A DNA stretch of 64,000 bases from CAVVSD01 sp963757125 (GCA_963757125.1 CAVWQP010000004.1:1426001-1490000); one strand, 5' to 3'; shown: positions 28,399 through 36,311, counted from the stretch's first letter. Notes: generated by a model from the sequence alone, not told the origin. A program made the numbers and translations.

Positions 28399-28418
28399 TG
28401 TTCGCAGATCCGTTCGCA
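28399..28418 (+). repeat. Arm-type direct repeats, right end of element
   Basis: TGTTCGCA (28399-28406) and CGTTCGCA (28411-28418), 12 nt apart, 76 nt inside the right att repeat; inverted GCGAAC copies flank them. They match the left-end pair at 22167-22185. Confidence 0.5.
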
Positions 28419-28458
28419 CGACACCGCGAACGCGCCAGCGCCTCGAGAGCGCCGACGG

Positions 28459-28491
28459 CCGAGAATCCCAGGCCGCACAAGGGATTCTCGG
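28459..28491 (-). terminator. Hairpin directly downstream of tRNA-Phe
   Basis: CCGAGAATCCC (28459-28469) pairs perfectly with GGGATTCTCGG (28481-28491) around an 11-nt loop, 3 nt after the tRNA 3' end. No T-run follows, so it may be a processing or termination hairpin, or part of the attP arm. It lies on the element side of the junction. Confidence 0.5.
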
Positions 28492-28493
28492 CG

Positions 28494-28536
28494 ATGGCGA
28501 GACCCGGACTCGAACCGGGGACACCACGATTTTCAG
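28494..28536. repeat. Right attachment repeat (within tRNA-Phe)
   Basis: 43 nt identical to 22015-22057. It restores the tRNA 3' half, so the tRNA gene stays intact after integration. Confidence 0.9.
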
Positions 28537-28567
28537 TCGTGTGCTCTACCAACTGAGCTATCTCGCC
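28495..28567 (-). tRNA. tRNA-Phe (GAA)
   Basis: 73 nt. Acceptor stem GGCGAGA/TCTCGCC, D arm GCTCAGTTGGTAGAGC, anticodon stem CACGA/TCGTG with loop CTGAAAA (anticodon GAA), T arm CCCCGGTTCGAGTCCGGG, discriminator A, no encoded CCA. Its 3' 42 nt are the attachment repeat of the adjoining element. Confidence 0.97.
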
Positions 28568-28595
28568 GCGGCCGAAGATCGTAGCGTGCCGTTCC

Positions 28596-28883
28596 TCAGG
28601 CCTGCCCGATCTCCGCGAGTCGCTCGCGGAGGATCTCGCGGACCCGCTCGTCCGGGAGCGGGTCGGCGTCCGTGAACCGGATCGTGCCGGGGAAGATGCT
28701 CATGTGGCGCTTGAACGCGCCGACCCAGATCAGCGTCTTGCCGCCGAGCGCGAAGCCCGGCATCCGGTAGCTGAAGATCTCCTCGGCGCCGGGCGCGGCC
28801 TCGAGGACGAGCCCGCGGAGGCGCCCGAACTCCGCCCGCTGCCCCGGCGTGACGTTGCTGAGGTAGTGCTCGATCTCGTCCAT
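28596..28883 (-). CDS. DUF1801/YdhG-like protein
   Basis: 95 aa: MDEIEHYLSNVTPGQRAEFG, EEIFSYRMPGFALGGKTLIW and VGAFKRHMSIFP are characteristic of the YdhG/DUF1801 (SCP2-like) family, sometimes annotated as iron chaperones on thin evidence. Full length for the family. It stands alone between the tRNA and a divergent DipZ-like gene. Confidence 0.8.
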   Translation of the reverse strand: MDEIEHYLSNVTPGQRAEFGRLRGLVLEAAPGAEEIFSYRMPGFALGGKTLIWVGAFKRHMSIFPGTIRFTDADPLPDERVREILRERLAEIGQA

Positions 28884-28957
28884 GGCGAGGGATGGTGCCG
28901 CGTTCGCGACTCGTAATGGTGCGACATGCGCCGCGACGGCAACACTGTCCCTGCGGC

Positions 28958-30628
28958 ATGCTCGTGTTCGTCCTCATCGCAGTGGCCGTCGGCGCGGGGA
29001 CCGCGCTGAGCCCCTGCGCGCTCCCGGTCCTGCCCGCGCTGCTCTCCGCGACCGCCGCGTCCGGGCGTGCGCGGCCGCTCGGCGTCGTGATCGGACTGTC
29101 GGCGACGTTCCTGCTGACCATCGCGTTCACCGCGACCGTGCTGCGCCACATCGGGCTGGGCGGCTCGGAGCTGCGGTGGGCCGGCATCGTCGTCCTGGCC
29201 GTCGCCGGCGTGGCGGCGATCGTGCCGGCCGTCGGGCACCGCCTGGACCGCCCGCTCGCCGGACTCAGCCGCCTGGGCCCGAAGCGCATGGGTGACGGCT
29301 TCGGCTCCGGCCTGCTCGTCGGCGCCGCGCTCGGCTTCGTCTACGCGCCGTGCGCGGGACCGGTGCTCGCGGCGGTCATCGCCGCCTCCGCGGCGACGGG
29401 GCGGACGGTGGCGATCGCGGCCGGCTACACCGTGGGCACCGCGGCGGTGCTCTTCGCGATCGCCCTCGGCGGCCGGCGCGTGCTGGCGCCGCTGCGCCGG
29501 GCGGGAGCGCTGCGGGTGCAGCAGGCGCTCGGGGCGGTGCTGCTCGCGACCGCCGTCCTGCTCGCGATCGGCCTCGACACGCGCTTCGAGACCGCGCTCG
29601 CCCGCCACACCTCCGACATCACCGTGACCGCCGGCCTCGAGCGGTCGCACGCGGTGCAGGAGCAGCTGCAGGACCTCCACGGGCGCGCGCGCTTCGCGGC
29701 GACGCCCGGGTCGTCCGGGCTCCCCGTGCTGGGAACCGCCCCCGCCTTCACGGGCACGCAGCGGTGGTTCAACACGCCGGGCGACAAGCCGCTGACGCTC
29801 GCGTCGCTGCGCGGCCGGGTCGTGCTCGTCGACTTCTGGACCTACACGTGCATCAACTGCCTCCGCACGCTGCCCTACCTCGAGGCGTGGGACGCGCGCT
29901 ACCGCAAGGAGGGGCTGACGATCGTCGGCGTCCACAGCCCGGAGTTCGGCTTCGAGCACGAGGCCGGCAACGTCGAGCGGGCGATCGCCGCGAACGGCAT
30001 CCGCTACCCCGTCGCCCAGGACAACGACCTGGCGACCTGGAACGCCTGGGGCAACCAGTACTGGCCCGCCGAGTACCTCATCGACGCGCAGGGCAAGGTC
30101 CGCCACGCGTCGGTCGGCGAGGGCGAGTACGGCGACACCGAGAACTCGATCCGCGCGCTCCTCGCCGAGCGCGGCGAGAAGGTCGGCTCGTCGGTGGCGA
30201 AGCCGCACGGCGTGACCCCCGTGTCGGACATGACGAGTCCCGAGACCTACATCGGCACCGAACGCGCCCAGGGCTTCGTCGGCACGCCGCCGACCGCGGG
30301 CACGCGGACGTACGCGGCGCCGGCGCAGATCCCGCTCAGCCGGTTCGCGCTCGGCGGCACGTGGACCATCGGCCCGCAGGTTGCGACGGCCGGCGCGAAC
30401 GCCACGATCGACGCCACGGTCCGGGCCCGCTACGTCTACCTCGTCCTCTCGCCGCCGCGCGGCCACGCGGGCGCGGTGACCGTGACCCGCGACGACGGCC
30501 GCCCGCGCCGCATCGCCGTGACGACCCAGCGGCTGTACCGCCTCGTCGCCCTCGGGAAGGACGGCGAGCACCGGGTGCATCTGGCGGTCGCGCCCGGCAC
30601 GTCGGCGTACGCGTTCACGTTCGGATGA
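28958..30628 (+). CDS. DipZ-like protein: CcdA/DsbD membrane domain with TlpA-like thioredoxin domain
   Basis: 556 aa. The N-terminal DsbD/CcdA-like domain has about six membrane segments (residues 1-215) with Cys in SPCALPVLPALL and YAPCAGPVLAA, the electron-transfer pair. The extracytoplasmic TlpA-like domain (about 255-400) has the redox motif WTYTCINCLR (CINC). The C-terminal beta domain (about 430-556) is as in mycobacterial DipZ. It delivers reducing power across the membrane for cytochrome c maturation or oxidative-stress defence. Start ATG 28958 is preferred because the hydrophobic segment starts there; ATG 28916 is an alternative. Confidence 0.85.
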   Translation: MLVFVLIAVAVGAGTALSPCALPVLPALLSATAASGRARPLGVVIGLSATFLLTIAFTATVLRHIGLGGSELRWAGIVVLAVAGVAAIVPAVGHRLDRPLAGLSRLGPKRMGDGFGSGLLVGAALGFVYAPCAGPVLAAVIAASAATGRTVAIAAGYTVGTAAVLFAIALGGRRVLAPLRRAGALRVQQALGAVLLATAVLLAIGLDTRFETALARHTSDITVTAGLERSHAVQEQLQDLHGRARFAATPGSSGLPVLGTAPAFTGTQRWFNTPGDKPLTLASLRGRVVLVDFWTYTCINCLRTLPYLEAWDARYRKEGLTIVGVHSPEFGFEHEAGNVERAIAANGIRYPVAQDNDLATWNAWGNQYWPAEYLIDAQGKVRHASVGEGEYGDTENSIRALLAERGEKVGSSVAKPHGVTPVSDMTSPETYIGTERAQGFVGTPPTAGTRTYAAPAQIPLSRFALGGTWTIGPQVATAGANATIDATVRARYVYLVLSPPRGHAGAVTVTRDDGRPRRIAVTTQRLYRLVALGKDGEHRVHLAVAPGTSAYAFTFG

Positions 30629-30676
30629 CCGGGTAGCGCACCGACGAGGCACCTGTCCCGATTCACGGAGGCCGCC

Positions 30677-31033
30677 ATGACATCGCCCGATCGAGATCCT
30701 TCCGCCGCACACGAGCGCAGCGGACGCGACGTCGAGGAGAGCATCGCCCGGGCGGAGGCGGGGACCGACGAGCAGGGGAAGCACACGCTCGAGAACTCGG
30801 GTCCCTCCGGCGACTCGCGGGTCGAGCGCATGGCCGACGTCGAGGAGACGACGGAGGGTCGCGTCGAGCGCACCGACGGCGAGTCGTCCCAGCCGCTGGA
30901 GCCCGGCCCGTCTCCCGCCGACGTCGGGTCGGGCGGCGCGCAGCGCGTCGAGGGCGCGCGGATCTCCGACCGGGTGGCAGGCTCCGAGCCGGTGCCCGAC
31001 GGCCCGCCGTTCGACGAGGAGACCCAGCGCTAG
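30677..31033 (+). CDS. Hydrophilic acidic hypothetical protein
   Basis: 118 aa, almost free of hydrophobic residues, rich in Glu, Asp, Ser, Gly and Pro; probably intrinsically disordered. CGGAGG lies about 8 nt before the ATG, supporting translation. Its stop overlaps the convergent YihY gene stop in CTAG (31030-31033). No family recognised; a stress or desiccation protein is conceivable by composition only. Confidence 0.6.
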   Translation: MTSPDRDPSAAHERSGRDVEESIARAEAGTDEQGKHTLENSGPSGDSRVERMADVEETTEGRVERTDGESSQPLEPGPSPADVGSGGAQRVEGARISDRVAGSEPVPDGPPFDEETQR

Positions 31034-32004
31034 AGGATGTTCTCGTCGCGCTCGACCCGCGGCGCCGGCACGCCGGCGCGCACCGCCTCGAGCTGCGCGG
31101 CGACCGCGAGCCCGCCGAACAGCGCGACCGCGCTCAGCATCGCCCAGAGGAGGAGCCCGATGGTGCCCGCGATCGGACCGTAGGTGGCGCCGAAGTTGCG
31201 CGTCGCGTCGACGTAGACGGTGAGCGCCGCCATGAACACGAGCCACAGCACGGCGGCGATGACCGCGCCGACCGCGAGCCAGCTCGCCTCGGGCTGACGG
31301 CGCCGCGGTGCCCGCTCGAACAGCAGAGCGACCGAAGCGATGGTCAGGGCGGCACCGACAGGCCAGCGCGCGATCGACCACACCGCGTCGAACGTGTCCC
31401 CCCACTCGAGCGCCGAGCGGATCGCGGACCCGCCGACGAGCAGCGCGGCGGACGCGACGGCCAGGGTGCCGGCGGTCGCGGCGAGCAGCGCCGCGTTCAG
31501 GTACTTGCGCAGGAACGGGCGGTCGCGTTCCGTGCCGTAGATGCGGTTCGCGCCCCGCTCGACCTGCGCCATCGCCGTGGTGCCGGCGATCGCCGCGGCC
31601 AGCGCGCCGCCGACGAGCGCCGTCTCGCCGGAGTCCGCCCGCGCGGCGCTCGTCCCCTGTCGCAGTGCGTCCGTGAGGATGTCGCCGACGGCGCCGGGCG
31701 CGAGTTGCGCGATCGTGTCGCGGACCACGGCGGTGAAGGCGTCGACGTCGAGCGCGGCAGCCAGGCCGACCACCGCGATGATCCCCGGCAGGATCGCCAG
31801 CGTGATCTGGAACGCGAGCGCGCGCGAGTGACTGAAGCCGTCCGCGGCGCGGAAGCGCGTGACGGCATCGAGGGCGAGGCGCAGCCGTCCCGTGCGGGCG
31901 AGGGTCTCGAGCGCCTCGTCTCCCTCGAGCTCCTCCTCGCGGGTGACGGGCACGGACGACGCAGTGGTCACCGGGCGCTCATTCCCCGTTCCGCGGCGCG
32001 TCAT
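31030..32004 (-). CDS. YihY/virulence factor BrkB family inner-membrane protein
   Basis: 324 aa with about six hydrophobic segments. SRALAFQITLAILPGIIAVV near residues 65-85 is the conserved first segment, and GATYGPIAGTIGLLLWAMLS near 270-290 is the family hallmark. Formerly mis-assigned as ribonuclease BN; function unknown, possibly transport. The start is ambiguous (ATG 32004 chosen; a downstream in-frame start is possible). It shares CTAG with the preceding convergent gene. Confidence 0.8.
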   Translation of the reverse strand: MTRRGTGNERPVTTASSVPVTREEELEGDEALETLARTGRLRLALDAVTRFRAADGFSHSRALAFQITLAILPGIIAVVGLAAALDVDAFTAVVRDTIAQLAPGAVGDILTDALRQGTSAARADSGETALVGGALAAAIAGTTAMAQVERGANRIYGTERDRPFLRKYLNAALLAATAGTLAVASAALLVGGSAIRSALEWGDTFDAVWSIARWPVGAALTIASVALLFERAPRRRQPEASWLAVGAVIAAVLWLVFMAALTVYVDATRNFGATYGPIAGTIGLLLWAMLSAVALFGGLAVAAQLEAVRAGVPAPRVERDENIL

Positions 32005-32073
32005 CCACGATGGCGAGCACCGATAGGGTTGGCGCGGAAACAGTGCAACGGACGAGCGGCGGGGTGACGGACG

Positions 32074-33768
32074 ATGGTGACGGCTGAGGAGATCGGCGAG
32101 ATCGGACTGTTCGCCGGGCTCGATGCGTCGGCGCGCGAGCGTCTCTCGCGCGCGGCCGCCGACATCAGCCTCGTCGCGGGCGAGTACGCCGCTCCGCAGG
32201 GCGGCGAGCGCGCGCTGTTCGCGGTCCTTCAGGGCCGCATCGAGCCGGTCCAGCAGATCGACGGGATCGAACGCGTCGTCGGCGTCCGCAACCCCGGCGA
32301 GATCTTCGGCGAGGTGCCGATCGTCCTCGGCACGGTGTTCCCGGTCGGCTTCCGCGCGGCCGAGCCCTCCCGCGTCATGCGCCTCGAGGCGCGCGACTAC
32401 CACGAGATCGCTGCCGTGGTCCCCGAGGTCGCCGCGGCCGTGGGCAAGCTGGCCTCGCACCGGATGAGCGGCGCGCGCGGGCTGCAGAGCCTCGCCGCAG
32501 AGCCGCGCCCGCCGCGGGCGATCGTCGTCGGCCATCGCTGGGACAGCGACACCACGGACCTGCGTCGCTTCCTCGACCGCAACCAGGTCACGTTCGAGTG
32601 GGTCGCCCCCGACGCACCGGACGCCGAGGAGCGGTGGGGCGCGCCGATGCCGGCGGACGCGGACCTGCCGACGATCCGCGTCATCGACGGCAAGACCGTG
32701 GTCCGCCCGCGCCTGCGGCGGGTCGCCGAGCTGCTGAGCCTGGGGACGGAGCCGGCCGCCGCCGAGTACGACACCGTGATCGTCGGCGCCGGTCCCGCGG
32801 GACTGGCCGCCGCCGTGTACGGGGCGTCGGAGGGGCTGCGCACGATCGTCGTCGAGCGCGAGGCTCCCGGTGGTCAGGCCGGCACGTCCTCGCGGATCGA
32901 GAACTACCTCGGCTTCCCGTCCGGGGTGTCGGGGGACGAGCTCGCCAGCCGCGCGCTGCAGCAGGCTCGGCGCCTCGGCGCGGAGATCCTCGTCACGCGC
33001 TCGATCGAGCGGATCGATCCCGCGACGCGCCAGGTCCACCTCGACGAGGGCGACGTGCTGCGCGCGAAGACGATCATCCTCGCGTCCGGGGTCGCGTGGC
33101 GCCAGCTCGACATGGACGGCCTGGAGCGGCTGTCCGGGAAGGGCATCTCCTACGGCGCGGCCCGCAGCGAGGCGTCCAACACGCACGGGATCGACATCCA
33201 CATCATCGGCGCGGGCAACTCGGCGGGCCAGGCTGCGCTGTTCTTCTCCACGCACGCCCGCAGCGTCACGATCGTCTGCCGGGGCGACCGTCTCGAGAAG
33301 AGCATGTCGCGCTACCTCGTCGACCAGCTCGCGACCCGGACGAACATCGCGACGCTGCTCGGCGCGAAGGTGACGGCGGTGCACGGCGAGCGCTCGCTGG
33401 AGGCGGTGGACGTCCACTCGGCCGACACCGGCGAGACGACGCGGCACGAGTCCGGCGGCCTGTTCGTCTTCATCGGCGCGGACGCGCAGACCGACTGGCT
33501 GCCGTCGGAGATCGCGCTCGACGAGCGCGGCTTCATCCTCACAGGCACCGACATGCACGCCCGAGGCGGCTGGGCGCTGCCGCGCGATCCGTACCTGCTG
33601 GAGACGAGCGTGCCGGGCGTGTTCGCGTGCGGCGACGTCCGGTTCGGCCCGGTCAAGCGCGTCGCCGCGGCCGTCGGGGAGGGCAGCATGGCGATCGCGT
33701 TCGTGCACCAGTACCTCAGGGAGGTCGCTGCGGCCGAGGAGGCAGCGGTCCTCACGCAGCCCGCGTAG
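32074..33768 (+). CDS. cNMP-binding domain / thioredoxin-reductase-like fusion lacking CxxC
   Basis: 564 aa. The N-terminal CRP-type cyclic-nucleotide-binding fold (residues about 5-135) is followed by a linker of thioredoxin-like appearance (about 148-225) and a TrxR-like flavoprotein (about 232-550) with VIVGAGPAGLAAAVYGASEG, IIGAGNSAGQAALFF (NADPH) and GVFACGDVRFGPVKRVAAAV. Where classical TrxR has CATC the sequence reads ISYGAARSEA, so dithiol chemistry is absent. The known actinobacterial fusion family is usually called thioredoxin reductase; its true acceptor is unclear. Confidence 0.85.
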   Translation: MVTAEEIGEIGLFAGLDASARERLSRAAADISLVAGEYAAPQGGERALFAVLQGRIEPVQQIDGIERVVGVRNPGEIFGEVPIVLGTVFPVGFRAAEPSRVMRLEARDYHEIAAVVPEVAAAVGKLASHRMSGARGLQSLAAEPRPPRAIVVGHRWDSDTTDLRRFLDRNQVTFEWVAPDAPDAEERWGAPMPADADLPTIRVIDGKTVVRPRLRRVAELLSLGTEPAAAEYDTVIVGAGPAGLAAAVYGASEGLRTIVVEREAPGGQAGTSSRIENYLGFPSGVSGDELASRALQQARRLGAEILVTRSIERIDPATRQVHLDEGDVLRAKTIILASGVAWRQLDMDGLERLSGKGISYGAARSEASNTHGIDIHIIGAGNSAGQAALFFSTHARSVTIVCRGDRLEKSMSRYLVDQLATRTNIATLLGAKVTAVHGERSLEAVDVHSADTGETTRHESGGLFVFIGADAQTDWLPSEIALDERGFILTGTDMHARGGWALPRDPYLLETSVPGVFACGDVRFGPVKRVAAAVGEGSMAIAFVHQYLREVAAAEEAAVLTQPA

Positions 33769-33770
33769 GC

Positions 33771-34433
33771 GTGCCGGTCGTCGCCGCAGCGGTCGCCGCA
33801 GCCACGATTCTCGCCGGGCACTCCGTGCACGGCACGGCGATCCAGGCGGTGCGCACCGGGGCCGCCGACGCACCGCGCACGGTGCTCGTCGTCGGCGACG
33901 TCCACGGCAACGAGCGCGCCGGCCGCGCGGTCATCCGCCTGCTTCGGCGCACGCCGCCGCCGGCGGGCGTCCAGGTCTGGACGGTGGCGACGGCCAACCC
34001 CGACGGCGAGCGCGCCGGCACGCGTCACAACGCGCACGGCGTCGACCTCAACCGCAACTTCCCCGACCGCTGGCGGCCGGGCACGGGCGGCGACGTCTTC
34101 TACCCCGGCCCGTCGGTCGCGAGCGAGCCGGAGACGAAGGCGGTGCAGCGGCTCGTCCGGCGCCTGCGCCCCGACGTGACCGTCTACTACCACCAGCACC
34201 TGGACCTCGTGAACCTGCCGCGGCGCGATGGCGACCGCGCCGTCGTCCGCGCGTACGCCCGGCGCACGCGGATGCGGGCCGCGTTCCTGCCCGACCTCCG
34301 CGGCACCGCGACCGGCTGGCAGAACGCGACGTTCCCGGGCACGACCGCGTTCGTGGTCGAGCTGCCGCCGGGCGCGCTGCCGCCCGCGCAGGCGCGACGC
34401 CATGTGCGGGCGGTGCTCCTGGCGGGGACCTAG
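33771..34433 (+). CDS. M14-like zinc carboxypeptidase (MpaA/succinylglutamate desuccinylase type)
   Basis: 220 aa from GTG 33771, 2 nt after the TrxR-like stop. A hydrophobic N-terminus (VPVVAAAVAAATILAGHSV) may be a signal. VVGDVHGNERAG carries the Zn-binding HxxE; DLNRNFPDRW is the substrate-binding motif; YYHQHLD supplies the third ligand His; FVVELPPG holds the catalytic Glu. Likely acts on peptidoglycan-derived or similar amidated carboxylates. It converges with the SnoaL-like gene through CTAG 34430-34433. Confidence 0.75.
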   Translation: MPVVAAAVAAATILAGHSVHGTAIQAVRTGAADAPRTVLVVGDVHGNERAGRAVIRLLRRTPPPAGVQVWTVATANPDGERAGTRHNAHGVDLNRNFPDRWRPGTGGDVFYPGPSVASEPETKAVQRLVRRLRPDVTVYYHQHLDLVNLPRRDGDRAVVRAYARRTRMRAAFLPDLRGTATGWQNATFPGTTAFVVELPPGALPPAQARRHVRAVLLAGT

Positions 34434-34981
34434 GAGGCGACGACGTCCGTGCGCTCGCGGGTGACCTCGAGCGGGCGGTCGTAGGAGACGTCGTCGCGAT
34501 CGCGCGAGCCGGTCGCGCCCGTCGCGATCATCTCCATCGTCGTCTCCGGGTCGAGGCTCCAGTCGGCGACGAGGACGGCTGCCGCGATCCGCCACTCACC
34601 GTCGCGCCGCTCCAGGCGCCGGACGTAGCGGCCGCCCACGACGACGAGCTCGAGCGTCTCCTTCGCCTTCGCCGCGAGGAAGCAGTAGCTCTCGGTGTGC
34701 GCGGTGTCGCCGTCGATCTCGATCCGCGTGTTCGCGATGTGGTGCTGCGTCGACGCCCACAGCTCGCGGTGGTAGAGGTCGAAGTGGTCGCACATCGCGT
34801 GTGCGTTCCCGCAGAAGCCGGGATGGTCGTCGAGCGCGTCGGGCCAGTACGCGCTCTTGGCGATCTCCATGTCGCAGCGGTCGAAGCCGCGCGAGTAGCG
34901 ATGGAGGACGTCGGTGATCTGCCGCTCGTCCCAGAGGATCTGGACCTTCTCCTCCAGGGTCGGCTCGACTGCGTGCGGCAC
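34430..34981 (-). CDS. SnoaL-like / NTF2-superfamily protein
   Basis: 183 aa from GTG 34981, selected because GGGAGGAG lies 7 nt upstream; an ATG at 35023 lacks such a site. The pattern ITDVLHRYSRGFDRCDMEIA, HHIANTRIEIDGDTAHTESY and RRLERRDGEWRIAAAVLVAD is that of SnoaL_4 domains in ring-hydroxylating dioxygenase beta-like or isomerase proteins. No partner oxygenase is adjacent. Substrate unknown. Confidence 0.75.
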   Translation of the reverse strand: MPHAVEPTLEEKVQILWDERQITDVLHRYSRGFDRCDMEIAKSAYWPDALDDHPGFCGNAHAMCDHFDLYHRELWASTQHHIANTRIEIDGDTAHTESYCFLAAKAKETLELVVVGGRYVRRLERRDGEWRIAAAVLVADWSLDPETTMEMIATGATGSRDRDDVSYDRPLEVTRERTDVVAS

Positions 34982-35041
34982 GGGCTCTCCTCCCGCCGTG
35001 GGAACGGAGATCCATGCTCGCACATGCAGTCTGGTACGCGT

Positions 35042-35548
35042 CTAGGAGTCGAACTCCTTGAGGTAGCGCTCGAAGGTGCGCAGGTGGTTCTCCTCGTCGC
35101 GGAGGATCTCGATCACCATGTCCTGCGTCGCCCAATCGACGCCGTCGCAGGCCTCGATGATGCGGTTGTAGTGCTCGATCGCGCCGGCCTCGGCCTCGAT
35201 CACGCCGCGGATGACGCCGACGACGTCGGTCGGATCACCGGGCTGGAGGGACGCCTGCTCGTGGACCATGTCGAACGTGCCGGGAGGCGTGCCGTACAGG
35301 TCCTTGATGCGGCCGGCGAACCTGCGCGCGTGGCCGAGCTCCTCCTCGACGTCCTGGTCGAGGGCCTCGGCGATCTCCTCGGCGCGGATGCCGTCGAGGT
35401 TGGCGGCGTTGGCGAGGTAGGAGAGGACGGTCTCCGCCTCCATCCAGTAGGCGCGCGTGAGCAGTTCGATGATCTCGGCGCGCTTGGCTGCCTGCGACTC
35501 GGACAGGATCCCGACGCCCGGGCTTGCGGTGCTTGTCTTCTGGGGCAT
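35042..35548 (-). CDS. Ferritin-like diiron protein
   Basis: 168 aa four-helix bundle. Iron ligands appear as YWMEAETVLSYLAN (Glu), EEELGHARRF (ExxH), EAEAGAIEHYNRI (Glu..ExxH) and RDEENHLRTFERYL (ExxH). Bacterioferritin/Dps-like storage or peroxide detoxification of iron in the cytoplasm. Divergent from a Fur-family regulator with a 63-nt shared promoter that contains an iron-box-like palindrome, so iron or peroxide control is likely. Confidence 0.85.
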   Translation of the reverse strand: MPQKTSTASPGVGILSESQAAKRAEIIELLTRAYWMEAETVLSYLANAANLDGIRAEEIAEALDQDVEEELGHARRFAGRIKDLYGTPPGTFDMVHEQASLQPGDPTDVVGVIRGVIEAEAGAIEHYNRIIEACDGVDWATQDMVIEILRDEENHLRTFERYLKEFDS

Positions 35549-35586
35549 GCGGCGACTATAGCAAAAGATGCAAGATAACCAACCAC

Positions 35587-35600
35587 TGAGGTGAGCCTAA
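35587..35600. promoter_or_regulatory. DtxR/IdeR-like box in ferritin-fur promoter
   Basis: TGAGG-TGAG-CCTAA matches 12 of 15 positions of the first part of the IdeR consensus TWAGGTWAGSCTWACCTWA. It lies 12 nt before the fur ATG. A better copy is at 36250-36265. Confidence 0.4.
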
Positions 35601-35611
35601 GAGTTGTTACA

Positions 35612-36064
35612 ATGGACCACATGATCGAGACACGGGAGAGCGCCCTCGCCACGGCGCTGCGCGAGCGCGGGCAGCGCGCCACGCCGCAGCGGCTCGCGAT
35701 CGCGCGTGTCCTCACCGATCTCGACCGGCACGTCACCGCCGAGCACGTGCACGCCGAGGTCAGCGCCCGCATGCCCGGCGTCTCGCTGCCGACGGTGTAC
35801 GCCACGCTCGATCTGCTCGAGGCGCTCGGCCTGGCCCGTCGCGTCGCGACGGAGGGCGGCGCGGTCGTCTACGACCCGCGCACCGACGAGCACCACCATC
35901 TCGTGTGCCGCGGATGCGGCGCGATCGCCGACGTCGACGCTCCGGTCGACACCGCCGGCGTGCTGGCGGCCGCGCTCGCGACCGGGTTCCGGCCCGACGC
36001 GTCCCAGGTCGTGCTGCGTGGCCTGTGCGCCGACTGCGCGGCGAAGGTCGTCAGCGCCCGCTGA
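35612..36064 (+). CDS. Fur family metalloregulator (Fur/PerR/Zur)
   Basis: 150 aa. Winged HTH: ALRERGQRATPQRLAIARVL and GVSLPTVYATLDLLEALGLA. Metal-sensing HHHLVCRGCG plus a C-terminal GLCADC give the two-CxxC structural Zn site. Divergent from the ferritin-like gene, which fits a PerR or Fur role. Start ATG 35612 (alternatives at 35621 and an upstream GTG at 35591). It converges with a small gene (14-nt overlap). Confidence 0.9.
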   Translation: MDHMIETRESALATALRERGQRATPQRLAIARVLTDLDRHVTAEHVHAEVSARMPGVSLPTVYATLDLLEALGLARRVATEGGAVVYDPRTDEHHHLVCRGCGAIADVDAPVDTAGVLAAALATGFRPDASQVVLRGLCADCAAKVVSAR

Positions 36065-36248
36065 CGGGCTCTTCGACCTGCCGGGCCGCGGTCCAGCTCG
36101 CGAAGCGGCCCTCGGACGTATCCAGCCACGCACCCAGATCGCGCTGGAAGCGGCTGAGCGTCCGCGCGCGGAAGCCGGTGGTGGGGAAGTCGGCGAGCTC
36201 GGCGACGGGCATGCCGCAGAGCGTGTGCTCCATCTGACCCTCGTCCAT
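36051..36248 (-). CDS. Small hypothetical protein behind an iron-box palindrome
   Basis: 65 aa: MDEGQMEHTLCGMPVAELAD then a basic amphipathic part with two Trp. No family recognised. The start codon lies 2 nt from a strong DtxR-like palindrome (36250-36265), suggesting metal-dependent expression. The 3' end overlaps fur by 14 nt in antisense. Confidence 0.5.
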   Translation of the reverse strand: MDEGQMEHTLCGMPVAELADFPTTGFRARTLSRFQRDLGAWLDTSEGRFASWTAARQVEEPVSGR

Positions 36249-36249
36249 C

Positions 36250-36265
36250 GTTAGGGAAGCCTAAC
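36250..36265. promoter_or_regulatory. DtxR/IdeR-like palindromic box
   Basis: GTTAGGGAAGCCTAAC has perfect 6-bp arms and matches 14 of the first 15 positions of TWAGGTWAGSCTWACCTWA. It overlaps the translation-start region of the 65-aa gene. A DtxR-family regulator is encoded at 58155 in this window. Confidence 0.6.
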
Positions 36266-36311
36266 AGACGGTGGACGGCGTGAAGCGTTCCCGGCGCGTC
36301 CGAATCGTACG

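Larger units (their letters stand above)
22015..28536. mobile_element. Integrated element in the 3' end of tRNA-Phe
   Basis: About 6.5 kb bounded by a 43-bp perfect direct repeat (22015-22057 and 28494-28536). The right copy forms the 3' part of tRNA-Phe; the left copy is a displaced tRNA 3' end. A tyrosine integrase and an Xis-like protein lie next to the tRNA, the standard arrangement. Repeated TGTTCGCA arm-like sites occur near both ends. Cargo: a damaged aromatic-catabolism cassette and a long nested hairpin. No replication, conjugation or capsid gene is recognisable, so autonomy is doubtful. Confidence 0.85.

Noticed and set aside
22058..28494. CRISPR array or phage structural module within the element
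   Set aside because: No regularly spaced repeats, no cas genes and no capsid, terminase or portal motifs were found in any frame.
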